Below, one piece after another: positions 1 to 6,431 of a DNA stretch of 15,339 bases. The position numbers and the translations under genes were made by a program. Each line of letters starts with the position of its first letter. Positions within the stretch are counted from its first letter, which is position 1. The notes below the pieces were generated by a model. That model was not told the origin of the DNA and made no database searches. It worked only from the letters and a program-made list of their open reading frames with translations. This stretch comes from CAXYVC01 sp964292295 (GTDB lineage Bacteria; Acidobacteriota; Holophagae; Holophagales; Holophagaceae). The stretch is taken from contig CAXYVC010000061.1 of the NCBI GenBank assembly GCA_964292295.1, forward strand, positions 1-15,339. Direction: 5' to 3'.

Positions 1-390
1 AATATTTTCCGGAAAAATTCCAAGCCTTGCCCCGCCCGGGGTGATGATGCCCGGGGCGGCCAGCATGGCCCCCCGGTCCTTCCGCGCGGTGGTCCCGCGG
101 CCCGCCGTGGGGACCTGGGGGGCCTCCTCCCAGGGGACGGAGGACGCCGCGGAGGGAAGGGGCGGAGGCGGCGGAAGGAAGGGCTCCGGGAGGGGAAGCG
201 CCGGGGGCGCGGCCTTCGGGGCGCCGCCCGGGAACTCCACGAAGCGCGGGGGCACGGCGGTCAGCGCGGGATTGCGCACCTCGAAGACGGTGCTGCACTT
301 GGGGCAGCGGAAGCGCTTGGACTCTGCGCCCGAGAAACGCGCTTCGTCGTACTGGAAGCGCGCTTGGCAGGTGGGGCAGACGACGATCAT
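1..390 (-). CDS. Zinc-ribbon (MJ0042-type) protein, 3' end outside window
   Basis: The reading frame runs from ATG at 390 off the left edge with no stop, so 130 residues are visible. The N-terminus has two CxxC knuckles (C5/C8 and C29/C32) with an aromatic and basic spacer, the pattern of the MJ0042/zinc_ribbon domains that begin many delta-proteobacterial and acidobacterial regulatory or envelope proteins. After about residue 45 comes a long Pro/Ala-rich linker of low complexity. The visible part ends in a Gly/Ile-rich stretch that may open a second domain, whose identity cannot be told here. An AGAGGAG ribosome site lies just before the ATG. It is the last visible gene of the minus-strand run, 36 bases after the LolA-like gene. 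In related proteins such a ribbon often precedes an FHA or a transmembrane/TPR domain, but that is only a guess for this one. Confidence 0.8.
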   Translation of the reverse strand, partial: MIVVCPTCQARFQYDEARFSGAESKRFRCPKCSTVFEVRNPALTAVPPRFVEFPGGAPKAAPPALPLPEPFLPPPPPLPSAASSVPWEEAPQVPTAGRGTTARKDRGAMLAAPGIITPGGARLGIFPENI

Positions 391-426
391 GGGCTCCTCT
401 GTCCTTTCAGGTTTCAGGACGACAGT

Positions 427-1098
427 CTACTTCCTTCTCGTGGCGAAGAAGCTGAACTCGGAGCGGAGCGGCACGCCCTTCGGAACCTGGAAGCCGGTCA
501 CCGCGGCGGGCAGGGGCCGGTTGAGGGTGGGCGGCCCCATCTCCAGCTGCCAGGTGTCCCCGCCGCGCTCCACCCAGAGCACCTGGCGGGGCAGCCAGCT
601 CTCCCGGTCCACCCAGATGCGCAGCACCTGCATGCGCCGGCGCACCGAGAGCGCCCGGGGCAGGAGGTCCAGGCGGTAGCTTCCCGGCACCTCGCGGTCC
701 TCCGCCAGCTCCGTCTTGAAGTAGTCCGACAGCTCGGACAGGCGCTGTCCAAGGCCCAGGAAGCGCCGGTCCGCGTTGCGGATCCAGCCGATCTTCAGCA
801 TCTCGCCCTGCCCCGCCGCCGGGCTGTAGCTCACCAGCGCCTTCGGCGTGAGGTGCAGCACCAGGTCCTCGGGCGGCGCGAAGGCGAAGTGCACGAAGCG
901 GGTGTCCTGCAGGTACACCGTGCCCTTCGTGACGGAGGGCGTCTTCAGCAGGGCACGGCGGGTCGTGAGGGTGAAGGGGGCCTGGAAGGTTCCGACCCTG
1001 GCCTGGGCCGCGTCGAAGCGCTCCACGGCCTCCCGCAGGGAGGGAAGCGGCGCGGCGAGCAGGGGAAGGGCCAGGACCGGCGCGAGGAGGCGCCTCAC
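427..1098 (-). CDS. LolA-like outer-membrane lipoprotein carrier
   Basis: A 223-residue protein with a short basic N-terminus and a hydrophobic core (about residues 4-17) typical of a Sec signal peptide. It then shows the LolA fold pattern: an early helix, a TFQAPFTL strand, a conserved LLKTP turn followed by GTVYL, and later paired strands with Trp/Arg. LolA-family proteins ferry lipoproteins across the periplasm to the outer membrane. The start is GTG at 1098, chosen because it sits in a GTGA overlap with the stop codon of the upstream barrel gene, which implies translational coupling. The frame stays open far upstream, but those codons lie over the barrel and hydrolase genes in another frame. 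Length matches LolA (about 200 residues). It could be a LolA-like relative dedicated to its barrel neighbour rather than the general carrier. No LolB-like gene is seen in the window. Confidence 0.85.
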   Translation of the reverse strand: MRRLLAPVLALPLLAAPLPSLREAVERFDAAQARVGTFQAPFTLTTRRALLKTPSVTKGTVYLQDTRFVHFAFAPPEDLVLHLTPKALVSYSPAAGQGEMLKIGWIRNADRRFLGLGQRLSELSDYFKTELAEDREVPGSYRLDLLPRALSVRRRMQVLRIWVDRESWLPRQVLWVERGGDTWQLEMGPPTLNRPLPAAVTGFQVPKGVPLRSEFSFFATRRK

Positions 1099-2177
1099 AG
1101 GTCCACCACCGCCGCGCTCGCGCCCTTCAGGGGCCGGTCGGCCCCCGCCTGGAAGCCCAGGCCCAGGTCCATGCCCGCGCCGCGGTAGCGGAGCATGACG
1201 CCGCCCCGGGCCACGAAGGTGCCGCCGAAGCTCGTGCGCTCCGCGCCCACCTGGAGGCTGAGGCCCTGGCCCAGGGCGATCCGCAGGCTCGCGGAGGCGG
1301 TGCGCTGCTTGCCGGGGAAGGGGAAGCGGGCCGCGCGGTTCACGTCCGCCTCGGCGCTGACGCTCAGCATGCTGTTCAAGACCAGGCTGGCGCCGGCGCG
1401 GAACTGGGGCTTCTCCTCCACGTCCCAGATCTTCCGGCGCAGGAGGCGGTCCGTGGTGAAGCCGACGGAAAGGGCCTCGGAGACGGCCACCGTCATGCCC
1501 GCGTCCAGGGTGGCCGAGACCGCCCGCCGGGAGGTGGAGGTGAAGGACCAGGGATCGAAGGCCGAACCCGACAGCGCGCCCTGCCCCGCGGCCGGGTTCA
1601 GGGCGAGGTCCCGCACGCCGAGCGCGTGGCGCTCCACCCGCAGGGTCCCGCCGTAGGTCACCCGCCCCTCCCGCCAGCTGGAGCCGAGGACGAAGCGGTC
1701 CACGGAGGCCCGGCGCAGCTCCGCCGTGCTGGTGTTCAGGGCCAGGGCGTGGGCGCTGTCCAGGTGCGCCGGGTCCGCGTCCGCGGCCACCTGGAGCCCC
1801 GTCAGCTCCTCCCGGGTGAGGGCCATCATCGCGCCCCGCTCCACCCAGGCCAGCCCGTAGCCCTTCAGGCGGGTGCCCCAGGGATCCCGCGCCAGGCTGC
1901 GGAGGGCCTGGGAGACGCCGGAGGCGCTGCCCGCCGCGAGCTTCCCGATGGCTTCGCCCGCATCCGAGGCCTCGCGGCCTCCCTCCAGCCAGGAGGCGTA
2001 GAAGCCGCCGGGGGCCTGGACCAGGCGGGCGGAATTCCCCAGTGGGTTCAGGCCTTCGGAAAAGACGCGGCTGCCGCCGAAGGCGGTCCCGTCGGCAAAG
2101 AAGGGCGTCTGGGCCACCCCAGGGGCGACGGCCAGGGCGAGGACGAGTCCGGAGCGGAGGAGGCGGGAGGTCGGCAT
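1095..2177 (-). CDS. Predicted exported outer-membrane beta-barrel protein
   Basis: A 360-residue protein with a clean signal peptide (about residues 1-22, hydrophobic core then an AxA-like site before Gln-Thr-Pro). The second half, from about residue 165, is built of alternating amphipathic strands separated by short polar turns (for example RVTYGGTLRVERH, ASASLRIALGQGLSLQVGAER, MLRYRGAGMDLGLGF), as expected of a beta-barrel. The overall look recalls TraF_2/UPF0164-type barrels but I cannot assign a family with certainty. The usual terminal aromatic residue is missing; the protein ends Val-Asp-Leu. An AGGAA ribosome site lies eight bases before ATG 2177. It starts 21 bases after the hydrolase gene and its TGA overlaps the GTG of the LolA-like gene, so the barrel and the carrier are probably made together. 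Confidence 0.75.
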   Translation of the reverse strand: MPTSRLLRSGLVLALAVAPGVAQTPFFADGTAFGGSRVFSEGLNPLGNSARLVQAPGGFYASWLEGGREASDAGEAIGKLAAGSASGVSQALRSLARDPWGTRLKGYGLAWVERGAMMALTREELTGLQVAADADPAHLDSAHALALNTSTAELRRASVDRFVLGSSWREGRVTYGGTLRVERHALGVRDLALNPAAGQGALSGSAFDPWSFTSTSRRAVSATLDAGMTVAVSEALSVGFTTDRLLRRKIWDVEEKPQFRAGASLVLNSMLSVSAEADVNRAARFPFPGKQRTASASLRIALGQGLSLQVGAERTSFGGTFVARGGVMLRYRGAGMDLGLGFQAGADRPLKGASAAVVDL

Positions 2178-2198
2178 GGGTGGGTTCCTGTTCCGATT

Positions 2199-2963
2199 CT
2201 AGGCGCGCAGGGGCATGCCCTGGGAAGCCACGTGCAGGACGGCGCCGGAGCCATCCAGCACCTGGGCCGCGGCGAGGCGCGCCAGCTCCGGGGCGTTGTT
2301 CTGCTCGCTGAGGTGGGCCAGCACCACCGCCCGGAGGCGGGGCCCGAGGATGCGGGCCAGCAGCCCCGCGCTCGCCTCGTTGCTCAGGTGCCCCACCCGG
2401 CTCAGGATGCGGGCCTTCAGGTCCGGCGGATAGGCGCCCTCCCGCAGCATGTCCACGTCGTGGTTGCTCTCCAGGGCCAGCAGGTCCAGGTCCCGGCAGT
2501 GCTCCGCCACGAGCGCCGTGGGGTGCCCCAGGTCCGTCACCACCGCCGCCGCCCAGCCCGGGCCCTCCACGCGGTAGGCCACGGGGTCCGCCGCATCGTG
2601 GGGCGTGGCAAAGGGCAGCAGGCGCCAGTCCTCGAAAGCGACGGCGTGCCCCGGCCGCAGGACAACGCGCCGCGCCTTCGGGATCTCCACGCCCTTGGCG
2701 GCCTCCGCCGCGCGCAGGGTGCCCTCGGTGCCCAGCACCGGCCAAGCCGTGTGGCGCAGCACCATGGGCAGCGCGGCGATGTGGTCCGAATGCTCGTGGG
2801 TGAGGGCCAGGCCCGCCACCGCCTCCAGCCCCCAGCCCAGCGCCTCCAGGCGCCGCCGGATCTGCAGGAAGGAGATGCCCGCATCCACCAGCAGGAGCCG
2901 CCCCTCCCCCCCGAGGACGTGGGCGTTGCCCTTGGAGCCCGAGGCGAGGGAGGCGTAGTGCAT
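2199..2963 (-). CDS. yycJ: WalJ/YycJ-type metallo-beta-lactamase-fold hydrolase
   Basis: A 254-residue MBL-fold protein. It opens with the LASGSKGN motif and DAGIS, and carries the metal-binding HxHxDH as H56-E-H58-S-D60-H61. Later it has the family hallmark ESNHD (about residue 165) followed by a tyrosine-proline turn and GHLSNE, then a final conserved HLS. This set matches YycJ/WalJ, predicted metal-dependent hydrolases related to RNase/phosphodiesterase-type MBL proteins. In Firmicutes the gene lies in the walRK operon and influences DNA-repair or wall phenotypes, but no walRK-like gene is present here, so that link does not carry over. The length agrees with the family (about 260). A TGGAG ribosome site precedes the ATG. 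It sits 31 bases after the SDR gene in the same run. The exact substrate is unknown. Confidence 0.9.
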   Translation of the reverse strand: MHYASLASGSKGNAHVLGGEGRLLLVDAGISFLQIRRRLEALGWGLEAVAGLALTHEHSDHIAALPMVLRHTAWPVLGTEGTLRAAEAAKGVEIPKARRVVLRPGHAVAFEDWRLLPFATPHDAADPVAYRVEGPGWAAAVVTDLGHPTALVAEHCRDLDLLALESNHDVDMLREGAYPPDLKARILSRVGHLSNEASAGLLARILGPRLRAVVLAHLSEQNNAPELARLAAAQVLDGSGAVLHVASQGMPLRA

Positions 2964-2994
2964 GGCTCCAGTCTAGTGGAGACCCCGGGGAGGA

Positions 2995-3747
2995 TCAGTC
3001 CTGCACCACGCCCCCGTCCAGGTCCAGGCAGGCGCCCACCTGCATGGTGTTCCCGGGGTCCAGCAGCCAGGCCACGCCCCGGGCGATCTCCGCCGGGGAG
3101 AAGAAGCGCCCCGCGGGCACCTCCCGCTCCAGGCGCCGCCGGGCCTCGGCGACGTCCACCCCCAGGCGCGCCGCGTGCTCCGCCACCCGGGCCTGGGCCA
3201 TCTCCGTATCGATCCAGCCCGGCGCCACGGCGTTCACCGTGATGCCCACCGGCAGCAGCTCCAGGGCCAGGCTCTTGGCCAGGCCGCGCACGCCGTGCTT
3301 GGCCGCCACGTAGGCCGCCGCCCCCGGCACCCCGAAGCGGCCCAGGGTGCTGGAGACCAGCACCACCCGGGAACCCGGCCCCAGGCGGGGCAGGAAGGCG
3401 CGCACCGTGTTCCAGGCCCCCGTGAGGTTCACCGCCAGGATGCGGTCGAAGGCCGCGTCGCTGTTTTCCGCCACGGGGCTGTCCCCGCCCAGGCCCGCCG
3501 CGGCCACCAGGCCGTCCAGGCGCGGCACCTGCGCGGCGGCCGCCGCCAGGGCGTCGCGGTCCAGGACATCCGCCAGCAGGATCTCCGCCGTGCCGCCCCG
3601 GGCGCGCACCTCCTCCGCGCTCTCCAGGAGCGCCCGCCGGTCCCGGCCCAGGAGCCACAGGTGCGCGGCCTCCGCCTCCGCGTGGTGCAGGGCCACCGCC
3701 CTCCCGAGGCCCCGGGAGGCTCCCGTGACGAGGATCGCGCGGGCCAT
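2995..3747 (-). CDS. SDR-family NAD(P)-dependent oxidoreductase
   Basis: A 250-residue classical short-chain dehydrogenase/reductase. The cofactor-binding TGASRGLG lies at residues 8-15, D60 follows the third strand, an AAAG variant of the NNAG motif is at 82-85, and N107, S133, Y146 and K150 form the catalytic tetrad (YxxxK intact). The PGWIDTEM loop after the fifth strand and the C-terminal GACLDLDGG are also typical. GRD at 34-36 (Arg after the second strand) favours NADPH. The start at 3747 was chosen because its ATG shares one base with the TGA of the upstream protease gene (TGATG), showing tight coupling, although the frame continues upstream. The sequence looks like a FabG-like 3-oxoacyl or sugar/alcohol reductase. 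The substrate cannot be told from the sequence, and none of its neighbours is a clear pathway partner. Confidence 0.92.
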   Translation of the reverse strand: MARAILVTGASRGLGRAVALHHAEAEAAHLWLLGRDRRALLESAEEVRARGGTAEILLADVLDRDALAAAAAQVPRLDGLVAAAGLGGDSPVAENSDAAFDRILAVNLTGAWNTVRAFLPRLGPGSRVVLVSSTLGRFGVPGAAAYVAAKHGVRGLAKSLALELLPVGITVNAVAPGWIDTEMAQARVAEHAARLGVDVAEARRRLEREVPAGRFFSPAEIARGVAWLLDPGNTMQVGACLDLDGGVVQD

Positions 3748-4607
3748 CAGGCGGCCTCCCGCGGCGCGCAGCCCTTCCACAGGGCCAGCCCCGCCACGGC
3801 GACCGCGCAGACCAGCGCGCAGGGCAGGCTCGCCTCCAGGCCGAAGGCGCCCCCGTGCAGCCAGACCGGACGGGAGGCCTCCGCCGCCACGGGGCGCAGC
3901 AGGCCCCCCGCCTCCGTGCCGCTCACGGCGAAGCCGAAGAGGCAGCCCTGGGCCCAGTTCCAGCCCAGGTGGATGCCTATCGGCAGTGCCAGGCTGCCCG
4001 TGCGCAGGTAGGCGAGCCCCAGCAGCAGCGCCGCCAGGGCGATGTTCAGGGTCGCCCAGGCGCGGGCTGGACCGCCCAGGTTCGGATTCCCCCAGTGGAC
4101 GGCCGCGAAGAGCAGGGCGAAGAGGGCCTGCGCCGGCCAGGCGCCCAGGCCCGCCACGGCCTTCTGGAAGGCGTAGCCCCGGAAGGCCAGCTCCTCGTGG
4201 AAGGCCACCAGGGTGAAGAAGAGCAGGCCCCAGAGCGCCGCCCGCCCCGCCCCGGGCGCGCCCGCGCCGAAGCGCAGGCCGCCGACGCCCCAGGCCAGGG
4301 CCGCCGCCGTCGCGATGAGCAGCACGCCCCCGAGCCCCCCGAGCAGGAACTCCAGAGCCCAGGCCTTCCCGAAACGCAGGCCCACCGCGCGCCAGGGGCG
4401 GTGCTCCAGCCGGAGCAGCAGGGTGCCCGCCAGGAAGGCCCCCAGGGCCATCACGGCGGTCGCCCCGAGCGGGAAGCGCCCCAGGAAGAGCAGGAGGGGA
4501 AGGCAGATCAGCGGGTACAGCACGAAGAAGGCCAGCGCCCGCCACCCTTGGCGCAGCTCGCCCTGGCCGTCGAAGAAGGCACCGCGGAAGGATCTCTGCG
4601 CGGTCAT
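3747..4607 (-). CDS. CPBP-family intramembrane metalloprotease
   Basis: A 286-residue membrane protein with about seven or eight hydrophobic segments. The CPBP (CAAX protease and bacteriocin-processing, also called Abi) motifs are all present: E138-E139-x3-R143, the FxxxH with H171, and H213-x3-N217. These are the glutamate, histidine and asparagine residues of the Rce1-type active site within the membrane. Members process prenylated proteins in eukaryotes; in bacteria they serve bacteriocin immunity, regulation by proteolysis, or unknown roles. The start ATG at 4607 is preceded by GGAGG; an in-frame GTG at 4649 has no such site. It is the first gene of the minus-strand run and is coupled to the SDR by a one-base overlap. 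Its substrate is unknown. Confidence 0.92.
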   Translation of the reverse strand: MTAQRSFRGAFFDGQGELRQGWRALAFFVLYPLICLPLLLFLGRFPLGATAVMALGAFLAGTLLLRLEHRPWRAVGLRFGKAWALEFLLGGLGGVLLIATAAALAWGVGGLRFGAGAPGAGRAALWGLLFFTLVAFHEELAFRGYAFQKAVAGLGAWPAQALFALLFAAVHWGNPNLGGPARAWATLNIALAALLLGLAYLRTGSLALPIGIHLGWNWAQGCLFGFAVSGTEAGGLLRPVAAEASRPVWLHGGAFGLEASLPCALVCAVAVAGLALWKGCAPREAA

Positions 4608-4651
4608 CGGGCCTCCAGGAATGGGCGCGGGAGTTCCCACCGCCTTCACCG

Positions 4652-4657
4652 ATTATC
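4652..4657 (-). promoter_or_regulatory. Possible -10 box for the six-gene minus-strand run
   Basis: GATAAT on the minus strand, one mismatch from TATAAT, lies 44 bases before the protease ATG. A TTCACA resembling a -35 box lies at 4672-4677, but the spacer is only 14 bases, which is short for a standard promoter. This is the only AT-rich stretch upstream of the run. It lies back to back with the plus-strand promoter at 4685-4712. Confidence 0.3.
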
Positions 4658-4684
4658 CGCAGAGGTCCTTGTGTGAATACGGGC

Positions 4685-4720
4685 TTGCAGGGAGACATGT
4701 CTGCCATACAGACTCAAATA
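4685..4720 (+). promoter_or_regulatory. Promoter with operator-like palindrome for the ABC module
   Basis: A -35 like TTGCAG (4685-4690) and a -10 like TACAGA (4707-4712) are separated by 16 bases. Between them is a perfect 10-base palindrome, AGACATGTCT (4693-4702). A second inverted repeat, GTCTG-5-CAGAC (4699-4713), overlaps it and covers the -10. The half-site AGAC/GTCT therefore occurs three times on alternating strands. A start point seven to nine bases after the -10 would fall at or just before ATG 4721, which would give a leaderless message. A winged-helix regulator is encoded in the operon and is the obvious candidate binder; that link is inference. Confidence 0.45.
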
Positions 4721-5389
4721 ATGCTCCAGCCCGCCCTCTCCTCCGAGCACACCACCCGCCTTGCGGAGCTCACCCGAGCCTACGCCCGCTTCGACCGGGA
4801 CTGCGGCGGCCTCGCCACGGTCCTGGGGGGCCTCTTCGCCCTGGCCCTCTTCGCCGCGGACCTGGCCCGACACGGCTGGAGCTGGTCCGGCCTGGACGCC
4901 TTCGGGGCACGGCCAGGTCCCCCCTCCTTCCTGCTCGTCCTGCCCCCCTTCCTATGGCTGACCTGCCGCCTGGCGCTCGGGCGGTTCTGGTACCAGCGCT
5001 TTGGCCGCGTCACAACCGGAGCGGGGCCGGATCCGCGGGAGCGGGCCCGCACACAGCGCCTGAAGCGCCTCGGTCCCGTCCTGGGCCTCCTCCCCCTCGG
5101 CCTTCTGGCCGTACGCCCCGGTGCCCAGACCGGCCTCCGCGCCGGGCTCGTGGTCCTGCTGGGCGCGGGGCTGGCCTTCGCCCTCCCCCGGGTCGCGCAT
5201 GGTCGAATCGAGCGGGTGCTCGGCGTGCTCCTCTTCCTCCTGCCGGCCTGCTTCCTGGCGGGCCTACAGAACGGCCTCGGCTCCAACGCCGTGCTCCTCG
5301 GTGCGGCCCTGGCGGCGGTCGTCCAAGGCCTTCGCGAGCACCTGGCCTGGCGACATCTGGCCCGGGAACTCCGGAGCGCACGCCCATGA
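4721..5389 (+). CDS. Six-helix integral membrane protein of ABC module
   Basis: A 222-residue protein with no family I can name. A polar N-terminus of about 25 residues is followed by roughly six hydrophobic segments, paired with short Arg-rich loops, and the tail is basic. Start choice: ATG 4721 marks the point where third-position G/C becomes nearly universal, whereas the codons from the alternative GTG 4673 or ATG 4697 are AT-rich and include ATA, AAT and TCT. Those upstream bases also hold a promoter and palindrome. GTG 4673 does have an AGAGG ribosome site, so it cannot be ruled out. The stop overlaps the next start (ATGA), so it is translationally coupled to the regulator. It may be an accessory membrane subunit, a sensor, or a partner of the permease. 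Confidence 0.8.
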   Translation: MLQPALSSEHTTRLAELTRAYARFDRDCGGLATVLGGLFALALFAADLARHGWSWSGLDAFGARPGPPSFLLVLPPFLWLTCRLALGRFWYQRFGRVTTGAGPDPRERARTQRLKRLGPVLGLLPLGLLAVRPGAQTGLRAGLVVLLGAGLAFALPRVAHGRIERVLGVLLFLLPACFLAGLQNGLGSNAVLLGAALAAVVQGLREHLAWRHLARELRSARP

Positions 5390-5697
5390 AGGACGTCGCC
5401 CCTCTGCGTGCCCTGCTGGACCTGGACCGCCTCGTCCACGAGCCCGCCCGCCTCGCCATCCTCACCGTGCTGGCCTCCGCCGGCGCCGTGGAGTTCCGCT
5501 TCCTGGAGACCGTCACCGGCCTCACCCGGGGCAACCTCAACAGCCACGCCACCAAGCTTGAAGCCGCGGGCTACCTGGAGGTGGAAAAGGCCTTCCGCGG
5601 CAAGGTGCCCGTGACCACCTACCACCTGACGGCGACGGGGCGCCGGGCCCTGGAGGGCTACTGGGCCAGCATCCGCAGGGCTGGAGGACTCGCATGA
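5386..5697 (+). CDS. Winged-helix transcriptional regulator (HTH_34/MarR-like)
   Basis: A 103-residue single-domain regulator. A conserved VHEPARLAIL helix near residue 17 opens the winged helix. The helix-turn-helix is around residues 35-60, with TRGNLNSHATKLEAAGYL as the recognition-helix region. The wing (KVPVTTYHLT) and a C-terminal helix (GRRALEGYWASI) that could form the dimer interface follow. This pattern belongs to the small wHTH proteins (HTH_34, PF13601 style) often encoded next to ABC exporters. No ligand domain is present. GGAG lies nine bases before the ATG; both ends overlap neighbours by ATGA, so it is made in step with the membrane protein and the ATPase. Likely an autoregulator of the module, acting on the palindrome upstream of 4721. 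Confidence 0.9.
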   Translation: MKDVAPLRALLDLDRLVHEPARLAILTVLASAGAVEFRFLETVTGLTRGNLNSHATKLEAAGYLEVEKAFRGKVPVTTYHLTATGRRALEGYWASIRRAGGLA

Positions 5698-6431
5698 TCG
5701 TCGCGGAAATGCTGGGCAAGACCTACGGCGAGCACTGGGCCCTGCGGGATGCCAGCTTCTCGGTGCCCCAGGGCGCCTTCCTCGCAGTGCTGGGGCGCAA
5801 CGGCGCCGGCAAAACCACGCTGGTGCGCCTGCTCACCGGCCAGGTACGCCCCTCTGTCGGGCGGGCCTGGATCGCCGGCCTGGATGTGGCCTCTCGGCCC
5901 CTGGCCTTGCGACGGCGCCTGGGCGTCATGCCCGAGGACGGCGCCCTGCTGGAGGACCTGACGGGACGCCACTACCTGGAAATCGTGGGGTGCCTGCACG
6001 GCCTGGCGCACGACACGCTCGCGCAACGGGTCGAGGAACTGTCGAAGGTGCTGGAGGTGGACTTCGCCCGCTCCTCGGCCATCCGGGACTACAGCACCGG
6101 CATGCGGAAGAAACTCGCCTTCGCCTCGGCACTCCTGCACCGACCCGAGGTGCTCTTCCTGGACGAGCCCTTCGAGGGGCTGGACCCGGCGGCGGCCGCA
6201 ACCCTCACGGGCCTGCTGGAGGGCCTCCGCGCCGCAGGGATGACCCTGGTGATGACGAGCCACCAGCTGGAGCGGGCCGAGCACCTAGCCACCCACTTCA
6301 TCCTCCTCGACGGGGGCCGCGTGATGCAGCACGGATCCACGGAGGCCCTCCTGCAGGCCGGGGAAAGCCTCGCATCCCTCTTCCTGCGCCATGTCGGAAC
6401 CCAGGCCGTCCCATGCCTCTCCTGGATCTGA
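5694..6431 (+). CDS. ABC transporter ATP-binding protein
   Basis: A 245-residue nucleotide-binding subunit. Walker A is GRNGAGKTT (34-42), the Q-loop region reads MPED with Glu81 in place of the usual Gln, the signature is a divergent STGM (134-137), Walker B is VLFLDE (153-158) with catalytic Glu158, the D-loop is GLDP (162-165), and the switch is His190. The signature and Glu Q-loop are typical of ABC-2-type exporters (the CcmA/YtrB-like group). The ATP hydrolysis should drive the permease encoded next. It begins in an ATGA overlap with the regulator, with GGAGG upstream, and ends 19 bases inside the permease gene. Cargo is not indicated: no peptide, lantibiotic or antibiotic gene is nearby. 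Confidence 0.95.
   Translation: MIVAEMLGKTYGEHWALRDASFSVPQGAFLAVLGRNGAGKTTLVRLLTGQVRPSVGRAWIAGLDVASRPLALRRRLGVMPEDGALLEDLTGRHYLEIVGCLHGLAHDTLAQRVEELSKVLEVDFARSSAIRDYSTGMRKKLAFASALLHRPEVLFLDEPFEGLDPAAAATLTGLLEGLRAAGMTLVMTSHQLERAEHLATHFILLDGGRVMQHGSTEALLQAGESLASLFLRHVGTQAVPCLSWI

Noticed and set aside
2196..2201. TAGAAT as a -10 box for the barrel gene
   Set aside because: It includes the stop codon of the hydrolase gene and lies in a closely spaced run, so chance is more likely.
1099..2745. Upstream extension of the LolA-like frame
   Set aside because: The extra 549 codons overlie the barrel and hydrolase genes, are Gly/Arg/Pro-rich, and the signal peptide begins at GTG 1098.
3747..4607. Reading the CPBP protease as part of a bacteriocin or anti-phage system
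   Set aside because: No bacteriocin precursor, modification gene or defence gene is nearby; its neighbours are metabolic and envelope genes.
4673..4720. Longer start of the six-helix protein at GTG 4673 or ATG 4697
   Set aside because: Codons there are AT-rich unlike the rest, and the stretch holds promoter boxes and a palindrome. The AGAGG before GTG 4673 keeps it possible but less likely.
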